Assembly (NCBI GenBank): GCA_021817735.1
Contig: JAKAFX010000005.1
Coordinates: 1 to 43,044, forward strand
DNA from: Thermoplasmata archaeon
Lineage (GTDB): Archaea > Thermoplasmatota > Thermoplasmata > Thermoplasmatales > Thermoplasmataceae
Direction of reading: 5' to 3'
Length of the DNA stretch: 43,044 nt
Position numbers and translations under genes: made by a program. Below are positions 15,993 to 24,174 of this stretch, one piece after another. Position 1 is the first letter of the stretch. Each line of letters starts with the position of its first letter. The notes beneath the pieces were generated by a model that saw only the letters and a program-made list of their open reading frames with translations, was not told the DNA's origin and made no database searches.

Positions 15993-17063
15993 TCACGGGA
16001 CTTCCAGACCTACCGGGCCAACATACTCGGACTGTGGCCTTATGATCTTGTTGTCAGATACCTGCTCCACGTAATGGGCTGACCACCCGAATACCCTGGA
16101 TGCAGCAAAGATTGGCAGGTAGAATTTCTCTTCTATCCCAAGAGAATGCATCAGCAATGCGCCGTAGAAGTCAAGATTTGCGGGGATTTGCTTTTCTTCC
16201 CACATGTAATTCTCGATTGCCTCGGCATATCCGATGTACTTCCTGGCTTCACTGAGTGTCTTGAGTTTTGATTTGACGTACTGGGCACGCGGATCCTTGA
16301 TCTTGTACACCCGGTGGCCAAAACCCATGATCTTCTCCTTCCTCGCGAGTTTCTCCTTGATAAACTCCACTGCCTCCTCATTTGACCTGAACTTCAGGAG
16401 ATACTGGAGCACCTCGGAATTTGCACCCCCATGGAGCGGGCCCTTAAGGGTGGATAGCGCGGCTGTCACTGCACTGACCGGATCCGCAAGAGTGGAGGCG
16501 GCAACCCTGAGGGCAAATGTTGAGGCATTGAATTCATGCTCCATATACATTACCAGGAGCTTTTCAAGATAACTGGCCATCCGGGTGTCCTTCCTGCCGG
16601 TGAGCAGATAATAAAACCTCTCGGCATAGCTGCCTTCCTGCGGAAATACTTCCTTCCGCCCGGTCAGTGCCGCATCTGAGTAGTAGATGATTGATGGTAT
16701 CTTGGATGCAATCTCCATCAGGAGATCAGGGTTGGCATTATGCTGGTACGGGCAAATGGACACCATTGATCTGAGGCTGTTCATTATGTTCGTTTCCTTC
16801 ATCAGCCTCATCACTTCCGGTACTCTGGGGTCCAGGCCGGAATTCTTTACTAGAAACCTGGAAAAAACGCCCTTTTCCTCGCTGGAAGGCAGTTTTCCAT
16901 GAAATACAAGGTAGGCCACTGATTCGAAATCTCTCTTCTCGGCCAGGTCAACGACCCTGTACCCCCTGTAAAGGAGGTTTCCTTCCCTGTCAGTGGTGGC
17001 AATGGCAGTCTTGTCTACAATCACACCTTCGAGTCCTTTCGCAACCTTAATAGATTCAACCAA
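15993..17063 (-). CDS. prpC: Citrate / 2-methylcitrate synthase, 356 aa
   Basis: This enzyme condenses oxaloacetate with acetyl-CoA or propionyl-CoA. The catalytic set is intact: H211 in GPLHGGAN, H250 in GFGHRVYK and D298 in NLDFY, with H176 in MEHEFNAS. Length fits the short archaeal/Gram-positive dimeric type. Its place as third gene after prpD and prpB points to 2-methylcitrate synthesis. Thermoplasma-type enzymes accept both acyl-CoAs, however, and if this is the only copy it may also serve the TCA cycle. The ATG begins 2 nt after the prpB stop. Its own stop directly abuts the convergent JAMM stop. Confidence 0.88.
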   Translation of the reverse strand: MVESIKVAKGLEGVIVDKTAIATTDREGNLLYRGYRVVDLAEKRDFESVAYLVFHGKLPSSEEKGVFSRFLVKNSGLDPRVPEVMRLMKETNIMNSLRSMVSICPYQHNANPDLLMEIASKIPSIIYYSDAALTGRKEVFPQEGSYAERFYYLLTGRKDTRMASYLEKLLVMYMEHEFNASTFALRVAASTLADPVSAVTAALSTLKGPLHGGANSEVLQYLLKFRSNEEAVEFIKEKLARKEKIMGFGHRVYKIKDPRAQYVKSKLKTLSEARKYIGYAEAIENYMWEEKQIPANLDFYGALLMHSLGIEEKFYLPIFAASRVFGWSAHYVEQVSDNKIIRPQSEYVGPVGLEVP

Positions 17064-17065
17064 TC

Positions 17066-17953
17066 CTATCTCCCTCCCCTGGAAAGCTCCAGGTCTTCTT
17101 TTGCATAATCTGAGTATCCAATGACCTCATAGTATTCCTTTCTGTCCATGAGGCTGGAAATGAATCCTGACTGCGTACCCTTCCGGTAAAGTTCCTGATA
17201 GGTGCCGTATATTGTCTTAAGGGCTGCACGAAAGGCTGTCAGGGGGAATATCACCATCCTGTATCCAATCGACTGTAATTCTTCAGCAGAAAGCAGAGGG
17301 CTCTTCCCGAACTCAGTCATGTTAGCAAGCAGCGGGGCCTTGACCTCTCTTGCAAATCTCTCGAATTCTGCCTTAGATTCCAGCGCTTCAGTGAAGATAA
17401 CGTCTGCACCTGCCTCCAGGTAGACTTTTGCACGCTCGATTGCGTCTTCCAATCCGCCCACTGATCTGGCATCAGTTCTTGCGATGATCTGGAAATCACT
17501 GTTCTTCCTCGCCTGCACGGCAGCAAGAATTTTCTTGGCCATGTCGTCGGAGCCAATGATGGTCTTCCCATCAAGGTGACCACACCTCTTTGGGAGGACC
17601 TGATCCTCAATGTGTATCCCCGAGGCTCCGGCTGATTCCAAGACCCGGACTGTGCGCGTAACGTTCACTGCCTCTCCAAAACCCGTATCGGCATCAACAA
17701 TGAGGGGAGACCTTGATACTGCTGTTATCCTCCGTACTTCCTCTGCGACTTCGGAGAGAGTTGTGACGGATATGTCCGGAAGTCCCATCACTCCTGCAAC
17801 GCCAGATCCAGAAAGGTAAAGGGCGTTGAATCCAGCTCTTTCAGCAAGCACGGCGGATATTCCGTTGAATACGCCGGCACATGTCACAAACGACTTCATC
17901 TGCACCCTGAGGCTCTTCGGCCCCATATTTACATTATCTCTTAGCAGGGACAT
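17066..17953 (-). CDS. prpB: 2-methylisocitrate lyase (isocitrate lyase family), 295 aa
   Basis: PrpB splits 2-methylisocitrate into pyruvate and succinate, the last step of the methylcitrate cycle. The isocitrate-lyase superfamily fold is recognisable from LYLSGSGVAG, the metal site IVDADTGFG (86-93) and the catalytic loop PKRCGHLDGK at 121-130, with C124 as acid/base. KRCGH matches the ICL/MICL group rather than PEP mutase. Length is that of PrpB, not the much longer isocitrate lyase. The start lies 20 nt inside the end of prpD, so translation is coupled. Confidence 0.93.
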   Translation of the reverse strand: MSLLRDNVNMGPKSLRVQMKSFVTCAGVFNGISAVLAERAGFNALYLSGSGVAGVMGLPDISVTTLSEVAEEVRRITAVSRSPLIVDADTGFGEAVNVTRTVRVLESAGASGIHIEDQVLPKRCGHLDGKTIIGSDDMAKKILAAVQARKNSDFQIIARTDARSVGGLEDAIERAKVYLEAGADVIFTEALESKAEFERFAREVKAPLLANMTEFGKSPLLSAEELQSIGYRMVIFPLTAFRAALKTIYGTYQELYRKGTQSGFISSLMDRKEYYEVIGYSDYAKEDLELSRGGR

Positions 17954-19268
17954 TGGAGATTACCTCCATCAGTTCATGTGTGTCATGTTTCTCGAAGTCT
18001 TTCACGACCTCAAGTATTGCACTGGCAGAATCTTCGCCCATAATTCTTGCCCCCTTGTTCTTCAAGTCATCCCAGGTGTATGGATTCTTGAAATGCCCCT
18101 TGGGAACGTTCAGGTCGGACTTGTATTCACCATGATCGGTGACCACCCTGATGGAAAACGGAAGAAACTCTGGATACATTGAATTGTACTTTTCTGTCAC
18201 GGTGAATTTCATCCTGTCCATGAGGTCGAGAATCCTCGGATCAGACAGGTACCTGTCTTCGTATGATGCTGGTTCAGGATCGCCATAGAGGAGTGAATAT
18301 GCGATGATGAACGGCATGCTGTGATCGGCAGTTTCTTTTGTCTTCGGCCTGAGTTTCTCCGGGTCCTTGATTATTATCCGATGAGCAACCGAGAAGGTTT
18401 CCACCTCGATCTCCGCGATCTTCCCCTTGATCTTGTCCCGAAGGGCGCAAGCTACCTCAGCTGCACTCATTGCGTGGTATTCCACTGGGTAGTTCTTGAT
18501 CATTGTCTTCCTGACTCTTGTATTGTCAAGTTCCAGGTTGAAGCCCCCTGTAACTTGCTGGAAAAAGCCCATTTCACCGGTGAAGATTGGGGATGGCCCC
18601 GTAAAACCCTCGTTGGCTAGGATAAGTGCAAATACGCTGTTTCTTCCTGCATTTGCAGCTGTTGCGCCTTTCCACATGCTCAATTCCCCGGCCCTGGTTT
18701 GCCTCATGCTGATATTGTTGTTTAGGCCAAGATTTATCGTGTTCTCGAACTTCTTCTCATCCAGCTGCAGGAGGGACGCAAGGCCAGTGGCTGAGGATAT
18801 GCTAATGTACGTGACATGGTCCCAACCTAGGTCCCTGATGGAGATCGCATCAGATAGCGCCCCTACAACCTCGTACGCGACATCTATTGCCCTGATAACG
18901 CGCTCCCCTTTTATGTCCATGGCCTCTGACACCGCAAGGATTGGAGGTATGTTATCAGATGGATGCAGCGCCTCCTTTGAAAGATATGTATCGTTGTAGT
19001 CAAGATACCTGGTCATGGTACCGTTCAGGAAGGCAGCAATGTCTACGGGTGCTTTCTGGCTGGAAAAGTAGACTGAGGAGTTATACCTGCCACTTGAAGG
19101 AAGTAACGCATTCCTGATTATGTTTACAGGGGGTGAATCCTTTGCCCCATAGGAAACAAAGATTGAGTCGCCTATCCGTTTTTTTATCTCGTCCCTGTCG
19201 GTTTTGTCTATGCCGTCAGCCATGACCTTTTCTGAGAAGTTGAACAACTTGGTGACTATGGAATCCAT
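17934..19268 (-). CDS. prpD: MmgE/PrpD family 2-methylcitrate dehydratase, 444 aa
   Basis: PrpD-family enzymes dehydrate 2-methylcitrate to 2-methylaconitate. The family is recognisable by YLDYNDTYLSKEALHPSDN near 90-108, the helical domain with AYEVVGALSDA, and the glycine/alanine-rich WKGATAANAGRN segment. A later AMSAAEVACALRDKI region leads into the smaller C-terminal domain with KETADHSMPF. Length is standard. It heads prpD-prpB-prpC with a TATA box about 24 nt before the ATG and no ribosome-binding site. The family also contains cis-aconitate decarboxylases and iminodisuccinate epimerases, but the prpB/prpC neighbours favour methylcitrate. Confidence 0.9.
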   Translation of the reverse strand: MDSIVTKLFNFSEKVMADGIDKTDRDEIKKRIGDSIFVSYGAKDSPPVNIIRNALLPSSGRYNSSVYFSSQKAPVDIAAFLNGTMTRYLDYNDTYLSKEALHPSDNIPPILAVSEAMDIKGERVIRAIDVAYEVVGALSDAISIRDLGWDHVTYISISSATGLASLLQLDEKKFENTINLGLNNNISMRQTRAGELSMWKGATAANAGRNSVFALILANEGFTGPSPIFTGEMGFFQQVTGGFNLELDNTRVRKTMIKNYPVEYHAMSAAEVACALRDKIKGKIAEIEVETFSVAHRIIIKDPEKLRPKTKETADHSMPFIIAYSLLYGDPEPASYEDRYLSDPRILDLMDRMKFTVTEKYNSMYPEFLPFSIRVVTDHGEYKSDLNVPKGHFKNPYTWDDLKNKGARIMGEDSASAILEVVKDFEKHDTHELMEVISNVPAKR

Positions 19269-19287
19269 TGGGAGAAGATATTCCGGC

Positions 19288-19296
19288 GATATATGA
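19288..19296 (-). promoter_or_regulatory. TATA box of the prpDBC operon
   Basis: The minus strand reads TCATATATC here, centred about 24 nt upstream of the prpD ATG at 19268. This implies a leaderless operon transcript. Confidence 0.55.
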
Positions 19297-19401
19297 AACT
19301 GTCCAGAAGACTTCAGGAAAGGTCAGGACACCAGCAAACGTGGATGGTGTTCGTATAATGGCAAATAACCCTGTCATAGCCTTCTGTAAGGAGTTAGGGC
19401 T

Positions 19402-20430
19402 TCATGGATTCCGATCCTTTCTCACCCTTACAGATGCAGATATATGCCACTGGTTCGGGGCATATGACTTCACAATCCTTTTTCTTGATACCTCAAGCGC
19501 AGCGGGGAGGTACGATAGTCTGTCAAGAAGATACCGCTCGATTTCTGAGATTCTTGAAGTGTCCAGCAGGAAATGCAGGATCAGGGTCCCACTATCCTTC
19601 AGGCACCCATATGCATGATCGACATATTCCAGAGACTTGAAGTTTCCCATAACTGCGATATCAACTTTAGCTCCGGGAGTATAATCCAGGCAGTTACGGT
19701 TGAATGCCTCGATCACTGAGCTAACGTTGTTGATGCTGGCGGACATCCTCAGGAATTCGATTGCGTCCGGGTTTATGTCAGTGCAGTATACCCTGGCGGC
19801 CCTTGAATATTTTGCGATGGGAAGCGAGAAGTATCCAATTCCGGAGAACATGTCGAAGACTGTGGACCCAGCTGCAGCAAGATCAGCAGCCGCGACCCGT
19901 TCGTTGACATTGCCCGGAGAGAACATCACCCTCTGGGGATCGAAGCAGTAAGTGATCCCGTTCTCCCTGTGCCTTAAGATTCCTGGTTCACCATATGCAA
20001 GCATGACGGATGGGTGCCTCATATCGTCAGATATCCTGCCAGTGAGCAGGTAGATCCGGTCTGCACCAATGACTTCAGCAATGACCCTTAAGACCCTGGG
20101 ATCATCAGAACCCCTAAATGGCCTGACCATGACCGCTTTTCCGTACCTCACGAACGCCTGCGGAAATTCATCAGGCAAACCAAGGCGGAGGAGTTCCCTG
20201 TTTACGTCAACTGAGGGAGATCTCGGTCTTGCCCGCGTCTCGAATACATGCTCCAACGTCCCGTAACCTTCCACGCGATAATTTCCCTTCAGCGGGACCA
20301 GTATGAAATCTCCACTCTTCTCGATCTTTAGGTCTTTTCTCACGGCGTCCTTCCGTAAAAGCAGCCTGATGTAATCCTCTGCTTCCGCTTTTGGTATGAG
20401 GACACCAATACAATTAGCGGTCTCAGCCAT
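19402..20430 (-). CDS. taw2: Trm5/Tyw2-family tRNA G37-modifying enzyme, probably Taw2, 342 aa
   Basis: The protein acts at position 37 of tRNA. The C-terminal Rossmann domain has the SAM motif VFDMFSGIGYFSLPIAK, followed by YCTDINPDAIEFL. Where Trm5 m1G37 methyltransferases carry an N-x-P-type motif, this protein has DIAVMGNFKSLEYVDHA. That resembles the TYW2/Taw2 group (VIMGY-type), which transfers the aminocarboxypropyl group from SAM during wyosine synthesis on tRNA-Phe. The N-terminal ~120 residues contain the family segment HVFETRARPRSPS. Length fits either group. The subfamily call is inference from one motif. The gene is divergent from hemL. Confidence 0.72.
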   Translation of the reverse strand: MAETANCIGVLIPKAEAEDYIRLLLRKDAVRKDLKIEKSGDFILVPLKGNYRVEGYGTLEHVFETRARPRSPSVDVNRELLRLGLPDEFPQAFVRYGKAVMVRPFRGSDDPRVLRVIAEVIGADRIYLLTGRISDDMRHPSVMLAYGEPGILRHRENGITYCFDPQRVMFSPGNVNERVAAADLAAAGSTVFDMFSGIGYFSLPIAKYSRAARVYCTDINPDAIEFLRMSASINNVSSVIEAFNRNCLDYTPGAKVDIAVMGNFKSLEYVDHAYGCLKDSGTLILHFLLDTSRISEIERYLLDRLSYLPAALEVSRKRIVKSYAPNQWHISASVRVRKDRNP

Positions 20431-20486
20431 AGGTATGTCTTCCTTCCTACTCAGTGCACTTGACGAGGCAGCATGACATAATCAAC

Positions 20487-20493
20487 CATAAAT
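20487..20493 (+). promoter_or_regulatory. TATA box of hemLCD
   Basis: CATAAAT is centred 25 nt before the hemL ATG at 20515, in the divergent spacer shared with taw2. No Shine-Dalgarno site precedes hemL. Confidence 0.5.
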
Positions 20494-20514
20494 CATCATG
20501 TTCCATTACAGGTT

Positions 20515-21783
20515 ATGCCCAGATCAGAGGATCTTTTTCGCGAGTCATCCGCTTTATTCCCGGGAGGGGTAAATTCACCGGTCAGAAGATACGACCCATA
20601 TCCCAAATTCATGACCAGCTCATCTGGTTCAAAACTCGTTGATTCCGATGGAAAGGAGTATGTGGATTACTGCCTTGGGTTTGGCCCGATGATACTGGGA
20701 CATGGACATCCTGAGCTCAGGAAGGCCCTGCAAAGACAGGTTGAAGCAGGGGTAATATTTGGAACTCCTTCAGAACTTGAAATCAAACTTGCCAGAATGA
20801 TCTCGGCCTCTGTCCCTTCCATCCGCAAGATGCGTTTTACGAACTCAGGAACGGAGGCCACCATGCATGCTGTCAGACTGGCAAGGGCATTCACGCGGAG
20901 AAATATTATACTCAAGTTCGAAGGGGGATATCACGGTGCCCATGACTATGCCCTCATAAAGGCGGGAAGCGGCGCCCTCAGTTTTGGGGCTCCATCCTCG
21001 CCAGGGATTCCTGAACAGGTGACTTCAACTGTGCTGGTTGGCAGGTATAATGACACCCAGTCACTAAGGGCAATTTTTCACGAGCATGGAAACGAGATAG
21101 CCGCTGCGATCGTGGAGCCCGTAATGGGGAATGCCGGATTTATTCTTCCTGATAGAGAGTTTCTGAAAGAACTCAGGCAACTCACCCTTGAAAATGGCTC
21201 TCTTCTCATCTTCGACGAGGTGATAACTGGATACCGCTTCAAGTATGGTGCTTATCAGGATATTGCGGGAATTAGGCCTGACCTCACGACGATGGGCAAG
21301 ATAATAGGCGGTGGATTACCCATAGGCCTGTTTGGAGGAGATTCGGAGATCCTCGATATGATTTCCCCCATGGGGCAGGTATATGAGGCGGGAACTTTCA
21401 GCGCGAACCCGTTGACCATGGCTGCGGGGATAGCAACCCTTTCAGTGCTGGAGAATTCTAACTACGCAGGGCTTTCACGGGCATTGAACACGCTTGTGGA
21501 GGGACTTTCCGAGATACTTGCAAAGGGAGATGGTGATTTTGCCATCAATAGCCTGGTTTCTGCATTCCAGATCTTCTTTGGGACTCCAAGGGTAGAGTCG
21601 TATGAGGACGCAATGAAGGCTAGCAGTAAGAGATACCTCAAAGTATTCCGTGGAATGCTCAGTAGAGGTGTTTATTTGGCGCCTGGACAGTACGAGACTA
21701 ACTTCCTCAGCTTTTCACATAGTGATGAAGACATTGGCCGTACCCTTGATGCCTTCAGGGAGACCATACATGATACAAGATAA
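20515..21783 (+). CDS. hemL: Glutamate-1-semialdehyde 2,1-aminomutase, 422 aa
   Basis: HemL is a PLP enzyme that converts glutamate-1-semialdehyde to 5-aminolevulinate in the C5 pathway to tetrapyrroles. The family N-terminus FPGGVNSPVR is present. The fold-type I aminotransferase motifs follow: NSGTEATMHAVRLAR for phosphate binding, FEGGYHGAHD, IFDEVITGYR and the PLP lysine K262 in TTMGKIIGGG. Length is normal. It heads hemL-hemC-hemD, and hemC starts 14 nt before its stop. hemA is not in the window and hemB lies 17 kb away. Confidence 0.95.
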   Translation: MPRSEDLFRESSALFPGGVNSPVRRYDPYPKFMTSSSGSKLVDSDGKEYVDYCLGFGPMILGHGHPELRKALQRQVEAGVIFGTPSELEIKLARMISASVPSIRKMRFTNSGTEATMHAVRLARAFTRRNIILKFEGGYHGAHDYALIKAGSGALSFGAPSSPGIPEQVTSTVLVGRYNDTQSLRAIFHEHGNEIAAAIVEPVMGNAGFILPDREFLKELRQLTLENGSLLIFDEVITGYRFKYGAYQDIAGIRPDLTTMGKIIGGGLPIGLFGGDSEILDMISPMGQVYEAGTFSANPLTMAAGIATLSVLENSNYAGLSRALNTLVEGLSEILAKGDGDFAINSLVSAFQIFFGTPRVESYEDAMKASSKRYLKVFRGMLSRGVYLAPGQYETNFLSFSHSDEDIGRTLDAFRETIHDTR

Positions 21784-22657
21784 GGTCAGGATCGGCGCGA
21801 GGGGCAGCGCCCTTTCCCTGAAGCAGGCAATGATTGCAGCAGCCTCCATGAGAGAGATCGGGTTCGAGACCGAAATAGTGCCAGTAAACTCCAAAGGAGA
21901 TATCGATCGCAGCAGTCCGCTGTATAAGATGGACAGTCAGGGCGTATTTGTGGATTCCATCAACAGGCTGTTGGTTTCTGGGGAGATAGATATCGCTGTC
22001 CATAGCGCAAAGGACATCCCCAGTGCCATTCAGGAAGGACTTGTTGTTTCTGCTGTCCTGAAGAGATCATCTCCTGAAGACTGCATTGTGTCCAGGCCTG
22101 GAACTGGAATAATGGGGCTTCCCCGTGGTGCAGTTGTAGGGACATCCAGCCTACGAAGAAAATACGATGCTCTTGAGGTACGACCCGATCTGAAAGTACG
22201 GGACATAAGGGGGAATGTTGATACCAGGATAAGGAAGATGTTGGAAAATGAGTTCGATGCGGTTATACTTGCAGAGGCTGGAATCCAGAGGCTTGGGCTT
22301 GATATCCCCCATGCGACGCTGCCGGTAAGGCAGTTTATTCCCTCACCAAACCAGGGAATCATTGCCCTAATGACATCTTCAGGTTCCCCTTTCTCGGGTG
22401 TATCCCGAAAGATTGATCACCCGGAGACCAGGGTCGCATACAATTATGAGAGAATCGCGTCTGAGACCTTACTGGTGGGCTGTTCTCACCCGGCTGGAAT
22501 ACTCTGTGTTCCAGGCGATCCATCGAGTACCCTTATGGTTCGGATCAGGAGCGATGATGGCTCCAGGAAAGTGGAGCTGGTTGAGGAGTTCAGCTCCATG
22601 GGCGAATTTGAAGCTATCCTGGAAGGGCTGAGTAAGTCTGTTGGTGAACTAAGGTGA
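21770..22657 (+). CDS. hemC: Hydroxymethylbilane synthase (porphobilinogen deaminase), 295 aa
   Basis: HemC polymerises four porphobilinogens into hydroxymethylbilane. Motifs in order are RIGARGSALSLKQA, DIAVHSAKDIPS, GTSSLRRK, VRDIRGNVDTR, the SPNQGIIAL region and the dipyrromethane-cofactor cysteine C238 in LLVGCSHPAG. I start at ATG 21770, three residues before the conserved opening and with GGGAGA 5-10 nt upstream. Longer in-frame starts inside hemL would add ~40 unrelated residues. It overlaps hemL by 14 nt, and hemD follows after 42 nt. Confidence 0.95.
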   Translation: MIQDKVRIGARGSALSLKQAMIAAASMREIGFETEIVPVNSKGDIDRSSPLYKMDSQGVFVDSINRLLVSGEIDIAVHSAKDIPSAIQEGLVVSAVLKRSSPEDCIVSRPGTGIMGLPRGAVVGTSSLRRKYDALEVRPDLKVRDIRGNVDTRIRKMLENEFDAVILAEAGIQRLGLDIPHATLPVRQFIPSPNQGIIALMTSSGSPFSGVSRKIDHPETRVAYNYERIASETLLVGCSHPAGILCVPGDPSSTLMVRIRSDDGSRKVELVEEFSSMGEFEAILEGLSKSVGELR

Positions 22658-22699
22658 AACACGCGGCAAAGAGTCATTTTCCTGTGGGAGGTCCTTGAA

Positions 22700-23428
22700 T
22701 TGGGAGGGCTCCTGATCACCACCAGGCCTTCTGGAAAGGCAGTTGAGAAGGACATCACCTCGTCGTGCCTAGAAGTGGTCAATTGCCATCTCACGGAGAT
22801 ACGCTACCTGATGGAACCGGGGGAGGTCAGCAGAGCCCTGGAGACCTTTGGACACACTGCAATAGTATTCACAAGCTCCGTTGCTTCCAGTTTTGCTGTG
22901 AGAAGGCTTCCTCCTGGTGATCTCTCCGGGAAGTCAATTTACTGCATAGGAAATGCATCTGCTGCCCCACTTGTGGAAGCTGGCTACCACCCGCTGATCC
23001 CAGCAAAAAAAGACTCATCCGGTCTCTCGGATCTGGTTTGCTCGGTTGCAGGTAAAGACGAAAAAGTTGCGATCATCAGGAGTGACTTTGGTTCTGAGGT
23101 CCTTACGAATAGGCTGACTTCAGCAGGAATCGATATTTTCGAGCTCAAGCTCTATGAGATCAGGAAGAAAATAGATCCTTCGATCTATGGATCCCTGTGT
23201 CGGCGTGATCTCATCGGCGTACTGGTTACTTCTCCCATGGAAGCACGAATCCTGAGCGAGATAATGAGAGGCATTAATTGTGGGAAGACAGGAATTACAG
23301 CAAAGTTCTTTGCAATAGGGCAACCCACAAGAGAGGAGCTGGAGAGATCTGGACTTGCAGTGTCTGAACCTTACGGGGATTCAGACGTAAAGAGTCTTGT
23401 GTCACGGATAGAGAAAGTGTTTTGCTGA
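22700..23428 (+). CDS. hemD: Uroporphyrinogen-III synthase, 242 aa
   Basis: HemD inverts ring D and closes hydroxymethylbilane to uroporphyrinogen III. This family is poorly conserved, so the call rests on the opening LLITTRPSGKA, the FTSSVASSFAVRRL segment typical of the family (TSxxA), the two-domain length and the position right after hemC. The start is TTG at 22700, preceded by a strong GGGAGGT at 22686-22692 with 7-nt spacing. No ATG fits. It is the last gene of hemLCD and is followed by the convergent tRNA-Met gene. Confidence 0.88.
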   Translation: MGGLLITTRPSGKAVEKDITSSCLEVVNCHLTEIRYLMEPGEVSRALETFGHTAIVFTSSVASSFAVRRLPPGDLSGKSIYCIGNASAAPLVEAGYHPLIPAKKDSSGLSDLVCSVAGKDEKVAIIRSDFGSEVLTNRLTSAGIDIFELKLYEIRKKIDPSIYGSLCRRDLIGVLVTSPMEARILSEIMRGINCGKTGITAKFFAIGQPTREELERSGLAVSEPYGDSDVKSLVSRIEKVFC

Positions 23429-23454
23429 GCGATAAAGAATCCAGAGAAGGCCGA

Positions 23455-23529
23455 TAGCGGGGAATGGATTTGAACCATTGATCTACGGGTTATGAGCCCG
23501 TCGGGATTTCCTAACTACCCTACCCCGCT
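23455..23529 (-). tRNA. Initiator tRNA-Met (CAT anticodon)
   Basis: The minus strand folds as AGCGGGG/CCCCGCT with an A discriminator at 455 in the 23-kb block (23455). The anticodon loop is CTCATAA. Two features mark it as the initiator: an A-T first acceptor pair, and three consecutive G-C pairs in the anticodon stem beside the loop (GGG/CCC). The D and T arms, with GGTTCAAATCC, resemble archaeal initiators closely. It lies downstream of the KH gene on the same strand but has its own TATA box. Confidence 0.93.
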
Positions 23530-23550
23530 CTGGTTCCCTGTGATACCACA

Positions 23551-23561
23551 TGCAGATATAA
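23551..23561 (-). promoter_or_regulatory. TATA box of initiator tRNA-Met
   Basis: The minus strand reads CATTATATCTG here, centred 27 nt upstream of the mature 5' end at 23529. Confidence 0.6.
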
Positions 23562-23607
23562 TGTTTGTTTATGAGCATTTATCTTCGCTGCACCCGGAAC
23601 TGCTGCT

Positions 23608-24174
23608 TCACAGGCCCGAGCCAAACGATTCCTCAAGCTTCTTGTACTTCATGTCCCTGAAGCTCTTCTCAAGGTAGGAGTATACCGTCCTGTGGCGCTT
23701 ACCGTTTATCAGCATCTGTATTGCCTCGAGGGAATAAGACATTGAAATATGGTCCGCAATGACTGAGACAGTGTCACCGTATATAGACAAAAAAGAACCC
23801 GAGAGATCTTCCACTATTTCTCTAGTCTTCCCGTTACGGCCAATCAGTCTCCCCTTTATTTCGGATATCCTGTGTGACCCTGGCCTGGCATAATCCCTGA
23901 GGGAAACTATTACCAACTGCATATCCTCGTCAAAAAGCTGCATAGCCTTCTCTGGGTTGAACCCGCGGCCTATGGCCTTCACCACGTTCGAGGCTGCAAG
24001 TGCGGCCACTGGATCTGTTTTTGGTGTAACGGTGACCAGGCCGGATTCAGAATCCACCTCTACGTCAACTTTTCCCAATCTCTCAATTTTCCGTTTGGTG
24101 CTTCCGTTCTTCCCAACAAGTACAGGGACCCTGTCTGCTGGAATCTTTATCTCAGACCAGTTGTTTTCATTCAT
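23608..24174 (-). CDS. KH-domain RNA-processing protein (Pno1/Dim2-like), 188 aa
   Basis: This is the archaeal homologue of eukaryotic Pno1/Dim2, which assists late small-subunit maturation near the 3' end of 16S rRNA. Two KH domains are visible. The first has VPVLVGKNGSTKRKIERLG (about 17-35) and the second IKGRLIGRNGKTREIVEDLSG (about 105-125); both contain the GxxG loop. The C-terminal helix with HRTVYSYLEKSFRDMK is typical. The ATG overlaps the rio1 stop by 4 nt (ATGA). Eukaryotic Dim2 and Rio1 act in the same pathway, so the gene pairing fits. Confidence 0.92.
   Translation of the reverse strand: MNENNWSEIKIPADRVPVLVGKNGSTKRKIERLGKVDVEVDSESGLVTVTPKTDPVAALAASNVVKAIGRGFNPEKAMQLFDEDMQLVIVSLRDYARPGSHRISEIKGRLIGRNGKTREIVEDLSGSFLSIYGDTVSVIADHISMSYSLEAIQMLINGKRHRTVYSYLEKSFRDMKYKKLEESFGSGL

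Noticed and set aside
21650-21769. Longer hemC start inside hemL
   Set aside because: It adds about 40 residues with no hemC similarity; ATG 21770 has a good ribosome-binding site and fits the family start.
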